The position numbers and the translations under genes were made by a program. Under the pieces are notes generated by a model. It searched no databases, was not told where the DNA came from, and saw only the letters and a program-made list of their open reading frames with translations. Below are positions 6,022-13,553 of a stretch of DNA of 22,292 bases, one piece after another. Within the stretch, counting starts at the first letter, position 1, and the number at the start of each line of letters is the position of its first letter. The DNA is from Solirubrobacterales bacterium (GTDB lineage: Bacteria; Actinomycetota; Thermoleophilia; Solirubrobacterales; Solirubrobacteraceae), in NCBI GenBank assembly GCA_025963955.1, contig JAOPZU010000467.1:1-22292 (forward strand), written 5' to 3'.

Positions 6022-6705
6022 TCAGCCTGTTGTGCCGCGAGCGCCCGCGCTCAGCGAGGCTTCCATCAGGCTCTCGTTGTGGCGCAGGTGCTCGGCCATG
6101 GCCTTCGCGGCCCGGGCGGGCGCTCGCGCCTCCAGCGCGGCGAGGATTGCCTCGTGCTCGGGCTGGGCGATCGCCGGACTGCTCGGCGTGCCGTCGATCA
6201 GGATCCGGACGTAAGCGGCCGACGCGTCGCGCAACTCGGCGATCAGCTTCGCCATGTTCGGACGCTCGGCGGCAGCGTAGATCCGGTCGTGGAACCGCTG
6301 GTTGAGCGCGAAGTAGGCACTCGGGTCGCCGGTTCGACCCATCTCGTCCACCAGGCCGCGCAGCTCGGCCAGTCCGTCGGCGCCCAACCGCGTGGCGGCG
6401 GCGCGGGTGGCGAGCGGTTCAAGGGCGATGCGGATCTCGTAGTTCTCGCGCAGGTCTTCCACGCTCGGGATGAAGACCACCGCACCGCGGTGCGGCTCGT
6501 AGGTGATCAGACCCTCACGCTGCAGCCGGGCGAACGCCTCGCGGACTGGCGTGGGGCTGACGGAGAAGGCAGCCGCGACGTCGTTCTGCCGCAAGGCGGT
6601 ACCGGGCGGGATCTGGCCACCGAGGATCTGGCGGCGCAGGTCGTCGGCAACCGCTTCGGCGCGGGTGGTGGGGGTCAATCCGAGGGGTTGAAGGCCGCTG
6701 CTCAT
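6022..6705 (-). CDS. GntR-family regulator with FCD ligand domain
   Basis: 227 residues. An N-terminal winged helix (about 13-78) has the GntR pattern LRRQILGGQIPPGTALRQ, then VSPTPVREAFARLQREGLI as recognition helix, and HRGAVV as wing. Residues about 85-215 form a helical FCD domain (ENYEIRIALEPLATRAAA, then FALNQRFHDRIYAAA, later HEAILAALEARA and AEHLRHNE), whose Asp/His residues usually hold a metal and bind carboxylate effectors. Proteins of this type often repress catabolic operons until a pathway acid binds. It is convergent with the dioxygenase (35-base gap) and divergent from the FAH-family gene. The 50-base divergent gap carries the shared motif, so it is a good candidate for autoregulation and control of the cluster. 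Confidence 0.92.
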   Translation of the reverse strand: MSSGLQPLGLTPTTRAEAVADDLRRQILGGQIPPGTALRQNDVAAAFSVSPTPVREAFARLQREGLITYEPHRGAVVFIPSVEDLRENYEIRIALEPLATRAAATRLGADGLAELRGLVDEMGRTGDPSAYFALNQRFHDRIYAAAERPNMAKLIAELRDASAAYVRILIDGTPSSPAIAQPEHEAILAALEARAPARAAKAMAEHLRHNESLMEASLSAGARGTTG

Positions 6706-6731
6706 GCGTCCAGCCTAGCCCTCAAGTCAAA

Positions 6732-6746
6732 CTATCTACAATCGAA
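6732..6746 (+). promoter_or_regulatory. Shared cluster motif, GntR/FAH divergent region
   Basis: CTATCTACAATCGAA matches the copy upstream of the Lrp gene at 11 of 15 positions, including an unbroken TACAATCGA. It sits just before the AAGGAG of the FAH-family gene, so bound protein could block its transcription. TACAAT alone would also pass as a -10 box, but a transcript from it would start inside the Shine-Dalgarno, which argues for an operator. Confidence 0.5.
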
Positions 6747-6755
6747 GGAGCTGCC

Positions 6756-7688
6756 GTGAAACTCGTGCGCTACCGCACCGCAGGCGGCGTGACCACCGGA
6801 CTCCTCGAAGGCGACGAGGTCTTCGCCCTCGACGGCCTTTCCGTGGTCGAGCTGCTCACGTCCGACCCTGACGAGCGCCTGGCGCGCGCGCAGCAGGCGC
6901 GGGGGCCAGGCGTTCCCCTGTCGGAGGTGACCCTGACCGCCCCGGTCGAGCAACCAGGGAAGTACCTCGCGCTCGGCTTCAACTTCGCCGACCACGTCGC
7001 CGAGCAGCCCGACATGACCAATCAGACCGTCGTCGACCTGTACGAGACCGTCCGGCTCACGCGCGAGGCCTACCCGTCACCGAAGCTGCCGACGATCTTC
7101 AACAAGCAGACCAGCTGCATCACCGGCCCGTTCGACCCGGTGCTGATGCCCGAGGACTCCTCGATGCTCGACTACGAGGGCGAGCTCGTCATCGTGATCG
7201 GACGCCACGGCCGCCGTCTCTCTGCAGAGCAGGCGCTGTCGATCGTCGGCGGGTACACCGTCACGAACGACATCTCGGTGCGCGACTGGCAGTGGGACAC
7301 CCCGACGACCTGGCCCGGGAAGAGCTTCGATACGCACGGGCCGATCGGACCGTGCGTCGTGACGGCCGATGCGCTCGACCTCGAAGACCTGGGGATCCGC
7401 ACCTGGATCAACGGGGAGCTGCGTCAGTCCTCCTCGACGGCGGCGATGGTCCTGGACGTCGCGGCGATCGTCTCGACGATCTCGCAGGTCTGCAGCCTGC
7501 AGCCGGGTGATCTGATCGCCACCGGTACGCCTGGCGGGATCGGGACGCCGACGGCGAACTGGCTGAAGGTGGGCGACGTCATGCGGGTTGAGGTCGAGGG
7601 CATCGGTGCGATCGAGAACACGGTGGTGGCGGAAGGTGCGGACGGGTTCTCCGTGCCTGAGGAGGAGTGGTCGCTGGGCCGCTCCTGA
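6756..7688 (+). CDS. Fumarylacetoacetate hydrolase-family protein
   Basis: 310 residues from a GTG at 6756 with AAGGAG five bases upstream. After an N-terminal cap of about 65 residues comes the FAH fold: the metal-binding DYEGELVIVIG (Glu141, Glu143), TVTNDISVRDWQW with Asp172, then GKSFDTHGPIGP (188-199) and the TGTPGGIG loop near residue 255. Members hydrolyse C-C bonds of 1,3-dicarbonyl acids, decarboxylate 2-oxo-enoates or isomerise/hydrate meta-cleavage products. Behind an extradiol dioxygenase, a role on the ring-opened dienoate is most likely. An extra stretch at about 87-112 (TNQTVVDLYETVRLTREAYP), not typical of the shortest members, may shape the active-site lid. Diverges from the GntR gene and converges on the Lrp gene. 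Confidence 0.9.
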   Translation: MKLVRYRTAGGVTTGLLEGDEVFALDGLSVVELLTSDPDERLARAQQARGPGVPLSEVTLTAPVEQPGKYLALGFNFADHVAEQPDMTNQTVVDLYETVRLTREAYPSPKLPTIFNKQTSCITGPFDPVLMPEDSSMLDYEGELVIVIGRHGRRLSAEQALSIVGGYTVTNDISVRDWQWDTPTTWPGKSFDTHGPIGPCVVTADALDLEDLGIRTWINGELRQSSSTAAMVLDVAAIVSTISQVCSLQPGDLIATGTPGGIGTPTANWLKVGDVMRVEVEGIGAIENTVVAEGADGFSVPEEEWSLGRS

Positions 7689-7714
7689 AGCCCCGCCGCG
7701 CGTGGTCGCCGGCC

Positions 7715-8164
7715 TCAGCGGCCCGGTGACCAAGCACCGAGAACCATGAGCGTCTTGGTTCCGACGATCTTGCCGGTGCTGCGCATGCGGTCGATCACGC
7801 GCTTGAGGTCCTCGACGTCCCGGACGCGGATGAGCGCGAGGGCGTCGGGGTCGCCGGCCATCGTGTAGATCGTCTGGACCTCGGGGAGGTTCTTCGCCAC
7901 GCCGGCGATGTCGTCCACGCGCGTGTTGCCCGCGAAGCGCAGCTCAGTGAAGGCTTCCAGTGGGCGCCCGAGCTTCGCGTGGTTCACGAGGGTCGTGTAG
8001 CCGGTGATCACGCCGATCTCCTCCAGCCGGTCAATGCGTCGCTTGACCGCCGGTGGGGAGAGCGAGACGACCCGGCCGATGTCGGCCAGGGAGCGCCGCG
8101 AATCCTCGATCAACAGCGCGATGATCTCCTCGTCGGTCGGGTCGAGCTGCACCGGCTTGTCCAT
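7715..8164 (-). CDS. Lrp/AsnC-family transcriptional regulator
   Basis: 149 residues, the normal length. The N-terminal HTH (about 6-62) reads LDPTDEEIIALLIEDSRRSL then LSPPAVKRRIDRLEEIGVI, and GYTTLVNHAKLG links to the alpha/beta RAM ligand domain (about 70-142) with VQTIYTMAGDPDALALIRV. These proteins form dimers to octamers that bend DNA and sense amino acids or small acids. I take the ATG at 8164; the open frame runs far upstream to 9061, but that part is antisense to the E2 gene. It diverges from the E2-E1 genes and has the shared motif 13 bases before its start, so autoregulation and control of E2-E1 are plausible. Confidence 0.92.
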   Translation of the reverse strand: MDKPVQLDPTDEEIIALLIEDSRRSLADIGRVVSLSPPAVKRRIDRLEEIGVITGYTTLVNHAKLGRPLEAFTELRFAGNTRVDDIAGVAKNLPEVQTIYTMAGDPDALALIRVRDVEDLKRVIDRMRSTGKIVGTKTLMVLGAWSPGR

Positions 8165-8176
8165 GTCTCGGATCCT

Positions 8177-8191
8177 ATCGATTGTATGTAA
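8177..8191 (-). promoter_or_regulatory. Shared cluster motif, Lrp/E2 divergent region
   Basis: On the minus strand TTACATACAATCGAT. It matches 13 of 15 bases of the copy ahead of the P450 gene. The segment 8181-8192, ATTGTATGTAAT, is close to the ATTGTATACAAT-like sites known for GntR-type regulators. It lies just upstream of the Lrp start, where it could also contribute a -10 element. Confidence 0.55.
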
Positions 8192-8198
8192 TGCGCCA

Positions 8199-8214
8199 TC
8201 GAACCCGGGTTCGA
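8199..8214. promoter_or_regulatory. 16-bp perfect palindrome TCGAACCCGGGTTCGA
   Basis: Perfect two-fold symmetric site between the Lrp and E2 genes, 134 bases before the E2 start. Length and symmetry fit a dimeric regulator's operator. It may be the Lrp site, distinct from the shared AT-rich motif next to it. Confidence 0.45.
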
Positions 8215-8348
8215 CGATCGATCCTTGCGTCCTGCCGCCCGGTGACAGCGTGCGGGTCGACCGCGCGCCGGCAACGCGGTTCACTCGGTTGCATGTCGGC
8301 TCATCTGTCCGCGGCTGGTCCGCACCACCACGACCGCCGCGCGGGCGC

Positions 8349-9614
8349 ATGAGCGGGACCGCCGTCGCGGCCGACGTCACCATGCCCGAGCTGTCGGAGG
8401 GCATGGAGTCCGGGACGATCATCGCCTGGCTGATCGAGAACGGCGCCCTCGTGAACGTCGGCGACGAGCTCCTGGAGGTCGAGACCGACAAGGCCGCCAT
8501 GACGGTCGAAGCCGAAGCCGCCGGCACGCTCCAGATCGTGGTCGCTGTCAACCAGTCCGCTGCCGTCGGCGACGTCATCGCGCGAATCGGTGAGGACCCA
8601 GCGCCCGTGCCCCCGCCTCCGACAGCCTCGTCAGCCCCGCCCGCTGCGGCGGACGCTCCGGCTGCCGCGCCGCCGTCGTCCTTCCCCGAAACCGTCAGCG
8701 CGCTGCGTGTCTCACCCGTGGCCCGCCGAGCCGCCACCGAACACGGCGTCGACCTCGGCAGCATCTCGGGCACCGGTCCGGGGGGCCGGATCGTCCGGAG
8801 CGACGTGGAGCGCGCCGCCGGACTCCCGGTCACCCCAGCGCCGGCGGCCAGCCAGCCCGTGCCGGCGCAACTTGCGGCGCCCCCGGCGGCCAGGAACGGC
8901 TCGGCTTCGCGCGCCCGCACCGTCAAGGGCGAGGTCCGGGTCGAAGAGCTGACCCGGGTGCAGACGGCCGTGGCCCGTCGCATGTCGGAGTCCAAGGCCA
9001 CCGCACCTGAGTTCATCCTCGGGGTCGACGTGGATATGGAGGAGGCGATCGCGCTGCGCACGCGACTGAAGGCGCTGGCCGGGGAGGAGAAGCCGCCGTC
9101 CTACAACGACTTGGTCATCAAGGCAAGCGCGCTGGCGCTGCGTGAGTTCCCGCGCGCGAACGGCGCCTACGTCGACGGCCGCTTCGAGCTCTACGAGAAC
9201 ATCAACGTCGGGATGGCCGTCGCAGCGAACGACGCGCTGATCGTCCCGACGATCCTCGACGCCGACAAGAAGTCGCTCGGGGAGATCGGCCGTGAGTCGC
9301 GCCGCCTGGCCGGCCGCGTGCGTAACGGTGAGGTCACGCCGCCGGAGCTGTCGGGCGGGACGTTCACCGTGTCGAACCTGGGGATGTTCGGGATCTCGGA
9401 GTTCATCTCGATCCTCAACCCGCCGCAGGCGGCGATCCTGTCGGTCGGGGAGATGAAGCGCAAGCCGGTGGAGTGGGAGGACGAGGTCACCCTGCGCCAC
9501 GTGATGAAGCTCAGGCTCAGCTGCGATCACCGGATCCTCTACGGCGCCGACGCCGCCGGCTTCCTGCGCCGGATCAAGGACCTGCTGCAGAACCCGCTGG
9601 GAATGGCGCTCTGA
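8349..9614 (+). CDS. 2-oxoacid dehydrogenase E2 (lipoyl acyltransferase)
   Basis: 421 residues. Residues 10-82 form a lipoyl domain with the lipoylated Lys48 in VETDKAAM; a Pro/Ala linker follows. A peripheral-subunit-binding domain is at 121-156 (VSPVARRAATEHGVDLGSIS, then GPGGRIVRSDV), then a second linker and the acyltransferase core from about 197. The core transfers an acyl group from lipoamide to CoA. Its C-terminal signature CDHRILYGADAAGFL has His394 but Tyr398 where the HxxxDG motif usually has Asp. The ATG at 8349 gives a complete lipoyl domain, although no clear Shine-Dalgarno precedes it. The last bases TGATG overlap the E1 start. The single lipoyl domain and the partner E1 suggest a dedicated complex; its binding domain should recruit an E3 encoded elsewhere. 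Confidence 0.9.
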   Translation: MSGTAVAADVTMPELSEGMESGTIIAWLIENGALVNVGDELLEVETDKAAMTVEAEAAGTLQIVVAVNQSAAVGDVIARIGEDPAPVPPPPTASSAPPAAADAPAAAPPSSFPETVSALRVSPVARRAATEHGVDLGSISGTGPGGRIVRSDVERAAGLPVTPAPAASQPVPAQLAAPPAARNGSASRARTVKGEVRVEELTRVQTAVARRMSESKATAPEFILGVDVDMEEAIALRTRLKALAGEEKPPSYNDLVIKASALALREFPRANGAYVDGRFELYENINVGMAVAANDALIVPTILDADKKSLGEIGRESRRLAGRVRNGEVTPPELSGGTFTVSNLGMFGISEFISILNPPQAAILSVGEMKRKPVEWEDEVTLRHVMKLRLSCDHRILYGADAAGFLRRIKDLLQNPLGMAL

Positions 9615-11956
9615 TGTCCGCTACGCCGAAGATCGCCCCTACCGACCTGACCGAGCCCTCCGCAGAGCTGCTGGAAGCGGTCGAGCGCCGCGTGCTCTGG
9701 CTGGCAACGTCCATCGTCCACCACGCGAACAAGGTCCGCGAGAACACCTCCGGGGTGAAGGTCGGCGGCCACCAGGCCTCCAGCGCCTCGATGGTCTCGA
9801 TCATGACCGCGCTGTGGTTCGCGCACCTGCGCGCCCCGGACCGGGTGTCGGTCAAGCCGCATGCCTCGCCGGTCCTGCACGCGATCAACTACCTGCTCGG
9901 TGAGCTGGACCCGAAGTACCTGACGACGCTGCGCGAACTCGGCGGGCTGCAGAGCTACCCGAGCCGCACGAAGGACCCGGATCCCGTCGACTTCTCCACC
10001 GGTTCGGTCGGCATCGGCGCGACCGCGACGATCTGGAGCGCGCTGGCGCACCGGTATGTGGCTGGCCACACCGACGTTCCGGTCGGCGGCCGGCAGATCG
10101 CGCTGCTCGGCGACGCCGAGCTGGACGAGGGCGCCATCTGGGAGGCGCTCGTGGACCCCGCGGTCCCGTCCCTCGGCGAAGTGATGTGGGTCGTCGACCT
10201 CAACCGCCAGTCCCTGGACCGCGTGGTCCCGGCGATGGCGATCAAGCGCCTGCAGGGCATGTTCGACGCCGCCGGCTGGCAGGTCCTGACCGTGAAGTAC
10301 GGCCGTCAGCTCGAGGAGCTGTTCGCCGCACCCGGCGGCGACGCCGTCCGCGCCCGCATCGACCAGATGCCGAACGCCGAGTACCAGCGGATGCTTCGCG
10401 CCCCGGCCGGCGAGGTTCGCGAGCGGCTGCTATCCGAGTCGACCCGCAGGCGCGACATCACGAAGGCGATCAAGGACTACGACGACGAGCGTCTCCACCA
10501 GACGGTCCGCAACCTCGGCGGCCACGACCACGCCGCACTGCTCGACGCCTACCGCGCCGCCGACGCCGCCACCGACCGGCCGAGCGTCGTCTTTGCCTAC
10601 ACCGTCAAGGGCTGGTCGCTGCCGACTGAGGGCCATCCGTCCAACCACTCGGCCCTGCTCAGTGCCGAGGAGTACGACGCCCTGGCACCTGAGCTCGGCG
10701 CGGACGCACAGGACCCGTGGGCCACCTTCGCCCCCGACAGCGACGAGGGGAAGCTCTGCGCGGAGACCGGTCTCACGCTGCGGCGAGCCAAGCGCCCGGT
10801 GGCCACGGGGGTGGCGGTGCCGGAGCAGCTGGACCGCAAGCACGCCGGCGAGGCCTCCACCCAGCAGGCCTTGGGCCGGCTGCTGACCGACCTCTCTCAC
10901 GCCGCCCCGGAGACGGCGAAGCGCATCGTCACCGTGTCCCCCGACGTCGCGTCCTCCACGAACCTGGGCGGTTGGATCAACCGCGTGGGGATCTGGTCGG
11001 TCGGCGAGCGGATCGACTGGTTCGCCGACGACCGCCAGACCCTCGTGAAGTGGCGCGAGCACGAACACGGCCAGCACATGGAGCTCGGCATCGCCGAGGT
11101 CAACCTCGTCGGCCTGCTCTCCGAGCTCGGCGCCACCTGGTCCCGCGACGGCGAAGCACTGCTGCCGATCGGCACGATCTACGACCCGTTCGTCGCCCGC
11201 GCCCTGGAGCCCTGGTCCTTCGGCATGTACGCCGGCGGTCAGTCGATCCTCATCGGCACGCCGTCCGGTGTCACGCTCGCCCCCGAAGGTGGTGCGCACC
11301 AGTCGATCAACACCCCGAGCATCGGTATCGAGCAGCCCGAGTGCATCGCCTGGGAGCCGGCGTTCGGCCAGGACCTGGAGTGGACGTTCCTCCACGCGTT
11401 GTCGAAGCTGGGGCAGACCGGCGGCACCTCGAGCTACTTCCGCCTGACCACCCGGCCGATCGACCAGGGCCTCTCATCGCTGCCGACCGACCCCGCCGCG
11501 CTCGCGCAACGCCGCGCGGACGTTCTCGCTGGCGGCTACCGCCTGCAGGACGGCGGCCCCGGCGCCCAGGTCACGCTCGTCGGCGTCGGCGCCGTGATGC
11601 CCGAGGTCCTCGACGCCGCACGCACCGTCGAACAGGACACCGGCCACGCGCCGCACGTCGTCTGCCTCACCAGTCCCGACCTCGTCTTCCGCGCCACCCA
11701 AGCCCGGCGCGGGCTGACGGACGGGCCGGCCGACATCCTCACGCGGCTGTTCCCCGAGGACCGCCTGACCCCCATTGTCACCGTCATGGACGGTCACCCC
11801 CACACCCTCAGCTTCCTCGGAGTGACTGGTCGCATACCCATCACCAACGTGGGCGTCGAGCGCTTCGGCCAGGCCGGCTCCCTCGAGGATGTCTACCGCC
11901 ACCACGGCCTCGACGCCGAGACCATCGTCGGCGCGGCCCTGGATCTGATCACGTGA
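9614..11956 (+). CDS. Thiamine-diphosphate-dependent 2-oxoacid dehydrogenase E1, single-chain (AceE/transketolase-like)
   Basis: 780 residues. The ThDP motif is IALLGDAELDEG (about 162-173) ending in WVVDLNRQSLD about 30 residues later. The pyrimidine-binding half carries the conserved glutamate in HMELGIAEVNLVG (Glu495), and the C-terminal transketolase domain ends the protein. Both halves are in one chain, as in homodimeric AceE, but at 780 residues it is clearly shorter than the roughly 890-residue AceE. E1 decarboxylates a 2-oxo acid and hands the acyl group to the E2 lipoyl arm. Translation is coupled to E2 by TGATG. Its substrate may be pyruvate or a pathway-specific 2-oxo acid; placement among ring-cleavage genes favours the latter. 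Confidence 0.87.
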   Translation: MSATPKIAPTDLTEPSAELLEAVERRVLWLATSIVHHANKVRENTSGVKVGGHQASSASMVSIMTALWFAHLRAPDRVSVKPHASPVLHAINYLLGELDPKYLTTLRELGGLQSYPSRTKDPDPVDFSTGSVGIGATATIWSALAHRYVAGHTDVPVGGRQIALLGDAELDEGAIWEALVDPAVPSLGEVMWVVDLNRQSLDRVVPAMAIKRLQGMFDAAGWQVLTVKYGRQLEELFAAPGGDAVRARIDQMPNAEYQRMLRAPAGEVRERLLSESTRRRDITKAIKDYDDERLHQTVRNLGGHDHAALLDAYRAADAATDRPSVVFAYTVKGWSLPTEGHPSNHSALLSAEEYDALAPELGADAQDPWATFAPDSDEGKLCAETGLTLRRAKRPVATGVAVPEQLDRKHAGEASTQQALGRLLTDLSHAAPETAKRIVTVSPDVASSTNLGGWINRVGIWSVGERIDWFADDRQTLVKWREHEHGQHMELGIAEVNLVGLLSELGATWSRDGEALLPIGTIYDPFVARALEPWSFGMYAGGQSILIGTPSGVTLAPEGGAHQSINTPSIGIEQPECIAWEPAFGQDLEWTFLHALSKLGQTGGTSSYFRLTTRPIDQGLSSLPTDPAALAQRRADVLAGGYRLQDGGPGAQVTLVGVGAVMPEVLDAARTVEQDTGHAPHVVCLTSPDLVFRATQARRGLTDGPADILTRLFPEDRLTPIVTVMDGHPHTLSFLGVTGRIPITNVGVERFGQAGSLEDVYRHHGLDAETIVGAALDLIT

Positions 11957-12025
11957 CGCCGCCGGGCGCAGTGGGGGACTACGGACGAGGTCACCGCCAA
12001 CCTCACGTTGCGTGTGCTCTACGGA

Positions 12026-12040
12026 TTATATACAGTCGAT
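12026..12040 (+). promoter_or_regulatory. Shared cluster motif ahead of the P450 gene
   Basis: TTATATACAGTCGAT, 13 of 15 identical to the Lrp/E2 copy. It lies 46 bases before the P450 start and 69 bases after the E1 stop, in the only AT-rich part of the 130-bp gap. A TTGCGT at 12008-12013 could be a -35 element, with TACAGT at 12031 as -10 (17-bp spacing), so the motif would overlap the promoter. Confidence 0.55.
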
Positions 12041-12086
12041 TCGAGGCGGGGAGGATCCGCTCACCGTCCAGCACGAGGAGAGTCCG

Positions 12087-13397
12087 ATGGAGCAAGTGTC
12101 CCCTGAGGTCGTCAGCCCGACCGGGTGTCCGGTTTCGGCCCTCGGCCAGAGCTTCGACCCGTTCACCGATCGGTTCCAAGCCGACCCGTACGCGATCTTT
12201 GAGGAAGCACGGCGCGACGAGCCGGTCCTCTACAGCCCCGGCACCGGTGCGTTCGTGGTCACCAGGTACGACGACGTGGCCGCGGTGATGAAGGATCCCG
12301 AGACCTTCTCGGCGAGCAACGTCGTCGACTTCGTCGTCCCGCCGTGCGCCGCTGCTATGGAGAAGCTCATGGCCGCCCGGTTCGTCCCCGGCCCGGTCAC
12401 CGTCAACGAGGACGACCCCGAGCATCGACCGCATCGTGATGTGTTACGCCGCGCCTTCAGCAAGGAGCGCCTGGCTGAGCTTGAGCCGATGATCCGGGGT
12501 TGGGTCGCCGATTACGTCGACAAGTTCGTGAAGAAGGGCGAAGCCGACCTCGTCCTTGACTACATGTGGGAGATCCCCGCGCTGGCCGCGTTCTACCTCA
12601 TCGGCGTTCCGGACTCCGAAGTGGCCCGGGTCAAGCAGTTCGCCGTCCAGCGTGCCGAGCTCAACTTCGGGCGGCCGTCCGAGGAGCGGCAGGTGCAACT
12701 CGCGGAGGAGTTCGGCGAGTTCTGGGAGTGGTGCATGTGGCACGTCGACACCCTCTGGGAGAACCCGAACTCGTCGTTCATGAGCGAGATGATCGAGCTG
12801 GCCAAGGAGCCGGAGTACAGCGAGATCCTCGATCGCACGTACATCTACCGGATGTGCATGAACCTGCTGTTCGCCGGTCACGAGACGACGACCAACGGTG
12901 CCGGCAACGCTTTCGTGGGCCTGCTCACGAACATCGACCAGTGGCAGCGTCTGGTCGACGATCCGTCGCTGACGAAGAACGCCGCCGACGAGACGCTGCG
13001 GTATCTCTCCGCCGCGCCGATGTGGCGCCGCCGCGCGACCCGCGACACCGAGATCGGTGGCGTGAAGATCCCCGCCGAGTCGCAGGTCCTTGTGGCGTTC
13101 GGCTCCGCCAACCGCGACGAAGCGCACTTCCCCAACGCCGATCAGCTCGACGTCTCGCGGGAGGATGCGCGGCAGCACTTCACCTTCGGGTGGGGGCGGC
13201 ACAAGTGCCTTGGTCAGGGCTTGGCGCGCATGGAGATCTCGATCGCGATCGAGGAGCTCACGCGGCGGCTTCCGCACATGCGGCTCGTCGAGGGCCAGAC
13301 CTTCGACTACGCGCCGACGATCATCTTCCGGGGCCCGAAACACATCATGGTGGAGTGGGACCCGACGCAGAACCCGGTGTCGGCCGACCGACCGTAA
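12087..13397 (+). CDS. Cytochrome P450 monooxygenase
   Basis: 436 residues, ATG at 12087 with GAGGAGAG four bases upstream. Soluble bacterial class I type, with no membrane anchor. The I-helix oxygen-activating motif is LLFAGHETTTN (about 260-270), the K-helix ExxR is ETLR (302-305), and the heme loop FTFGWGRHKCLG places the thiolate ligand at Cys374. It hydroxylates a hydrophobic substrate with O2 and electrons from a ferredoxin and reductase, neither of which is encoded in the window. It has its own control region with the shared motif, so it is likely co-regulated with the flavin hydroxylase and dioxygenase. A strong terminator follows. P450s of this soluble class oxidise terpenes, steroids and aromatic compounds; sequence alone does not give the substrate. 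Confidence 0.95.
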   Translation: MEQVSPEVVSPTGCPVSALGQSFDPFTDRFQADPYAIFEEARRDEPVLYSPGTGAFVVTRYDDVAAVMKDPETFSASNVVDFVVPPCAAAMEKLMAARFVPGPVTVNEDDPEHRPHRDVLRRAFSKERLAELEPMIRGWVADYVDKFVKKGEADLVLDYMWEIPALAAFYLIGVPDSEVARVKQFAVQRAELNFGRPSEERQVQLAEEFGEFWEWCMWHVDTLWENPNSSFMSEMIELAKEPEYSEILDRTYIYRMCMNLLFAGHETTTNGAGNAFVGLLTNIDQWQRLVDDPSLTKNAADETLRYLSAAPMWRRRATRDTEIGGVKIPAESQVLVAFGSANRDEAHFPNADQLDVSREDARQHFTFGWGRHKCLGQGLARMEISIAIEELTRRLPHMRLVEGQTFDYAPTIIFRGPKHIMVEWDPTQNPVSADRP

Positions 13398-13425
13398 GCC
13401 TGGCCACACCTCAATCCGCGGGCCG

Positions 13426-13452
13426 AAAAGCCGCCGCGCTCGCGGCGGTTTT
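13426..13452 (+). terminator. Rho-independent terminator behind the P450 gene
   Basis: AAAA, then CCGCCGCG paired with CGCGGCGG, then TTTT, 28 bases after the stop. It separates the catabolic block from the mce operon, so the latter needs its own promoter. Confidence 0.85.
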
Positions 13453-13498
13453 CGCGCGCCCTGGCTCGGAATCGCCTCTCACTCCCGCCGCCCGACAA

Positions 13499-13518
13499 TA
13501 TCCCTTGAGGGAGGGATA
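13499..13518. promoter_or_regulatory. TATCCC/GGGATA inverted repeat ahead of the mce operon
   Basis: TATCCC and GGGATA are separated by eight bases, with an inner TCCCTTGAGGGA palindrome. The site lies 35 bases upstream of the first yrbE start, next to an AT-rich ACAATA. It is the best operator or promoter candidate in the 156-bp gap between the P450 and mce genes. It does not carry the motif shared by the catabolic control regions. Confidence 0.35.
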
Positions 13519-13553
13519 GACCCGACGAGGTCATCGCCCGGAGGATCGGGTGC

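Noticed and set aside
8165..9061. N-terminal extension of the Lrp frame
   Set aside because: Ser/Ala/Thr-rich antisense of the E2 gene; Lrp proteins are about 150 residues and the ATG at 8164 gives exactly that.
10717..12288. 523-aa open frame overlapping E1 and the P450 start
   Set aside because: Arg/Pro/His-rich out-of-frame translation of E1; the true frame has the ThDP motif and coupled start.
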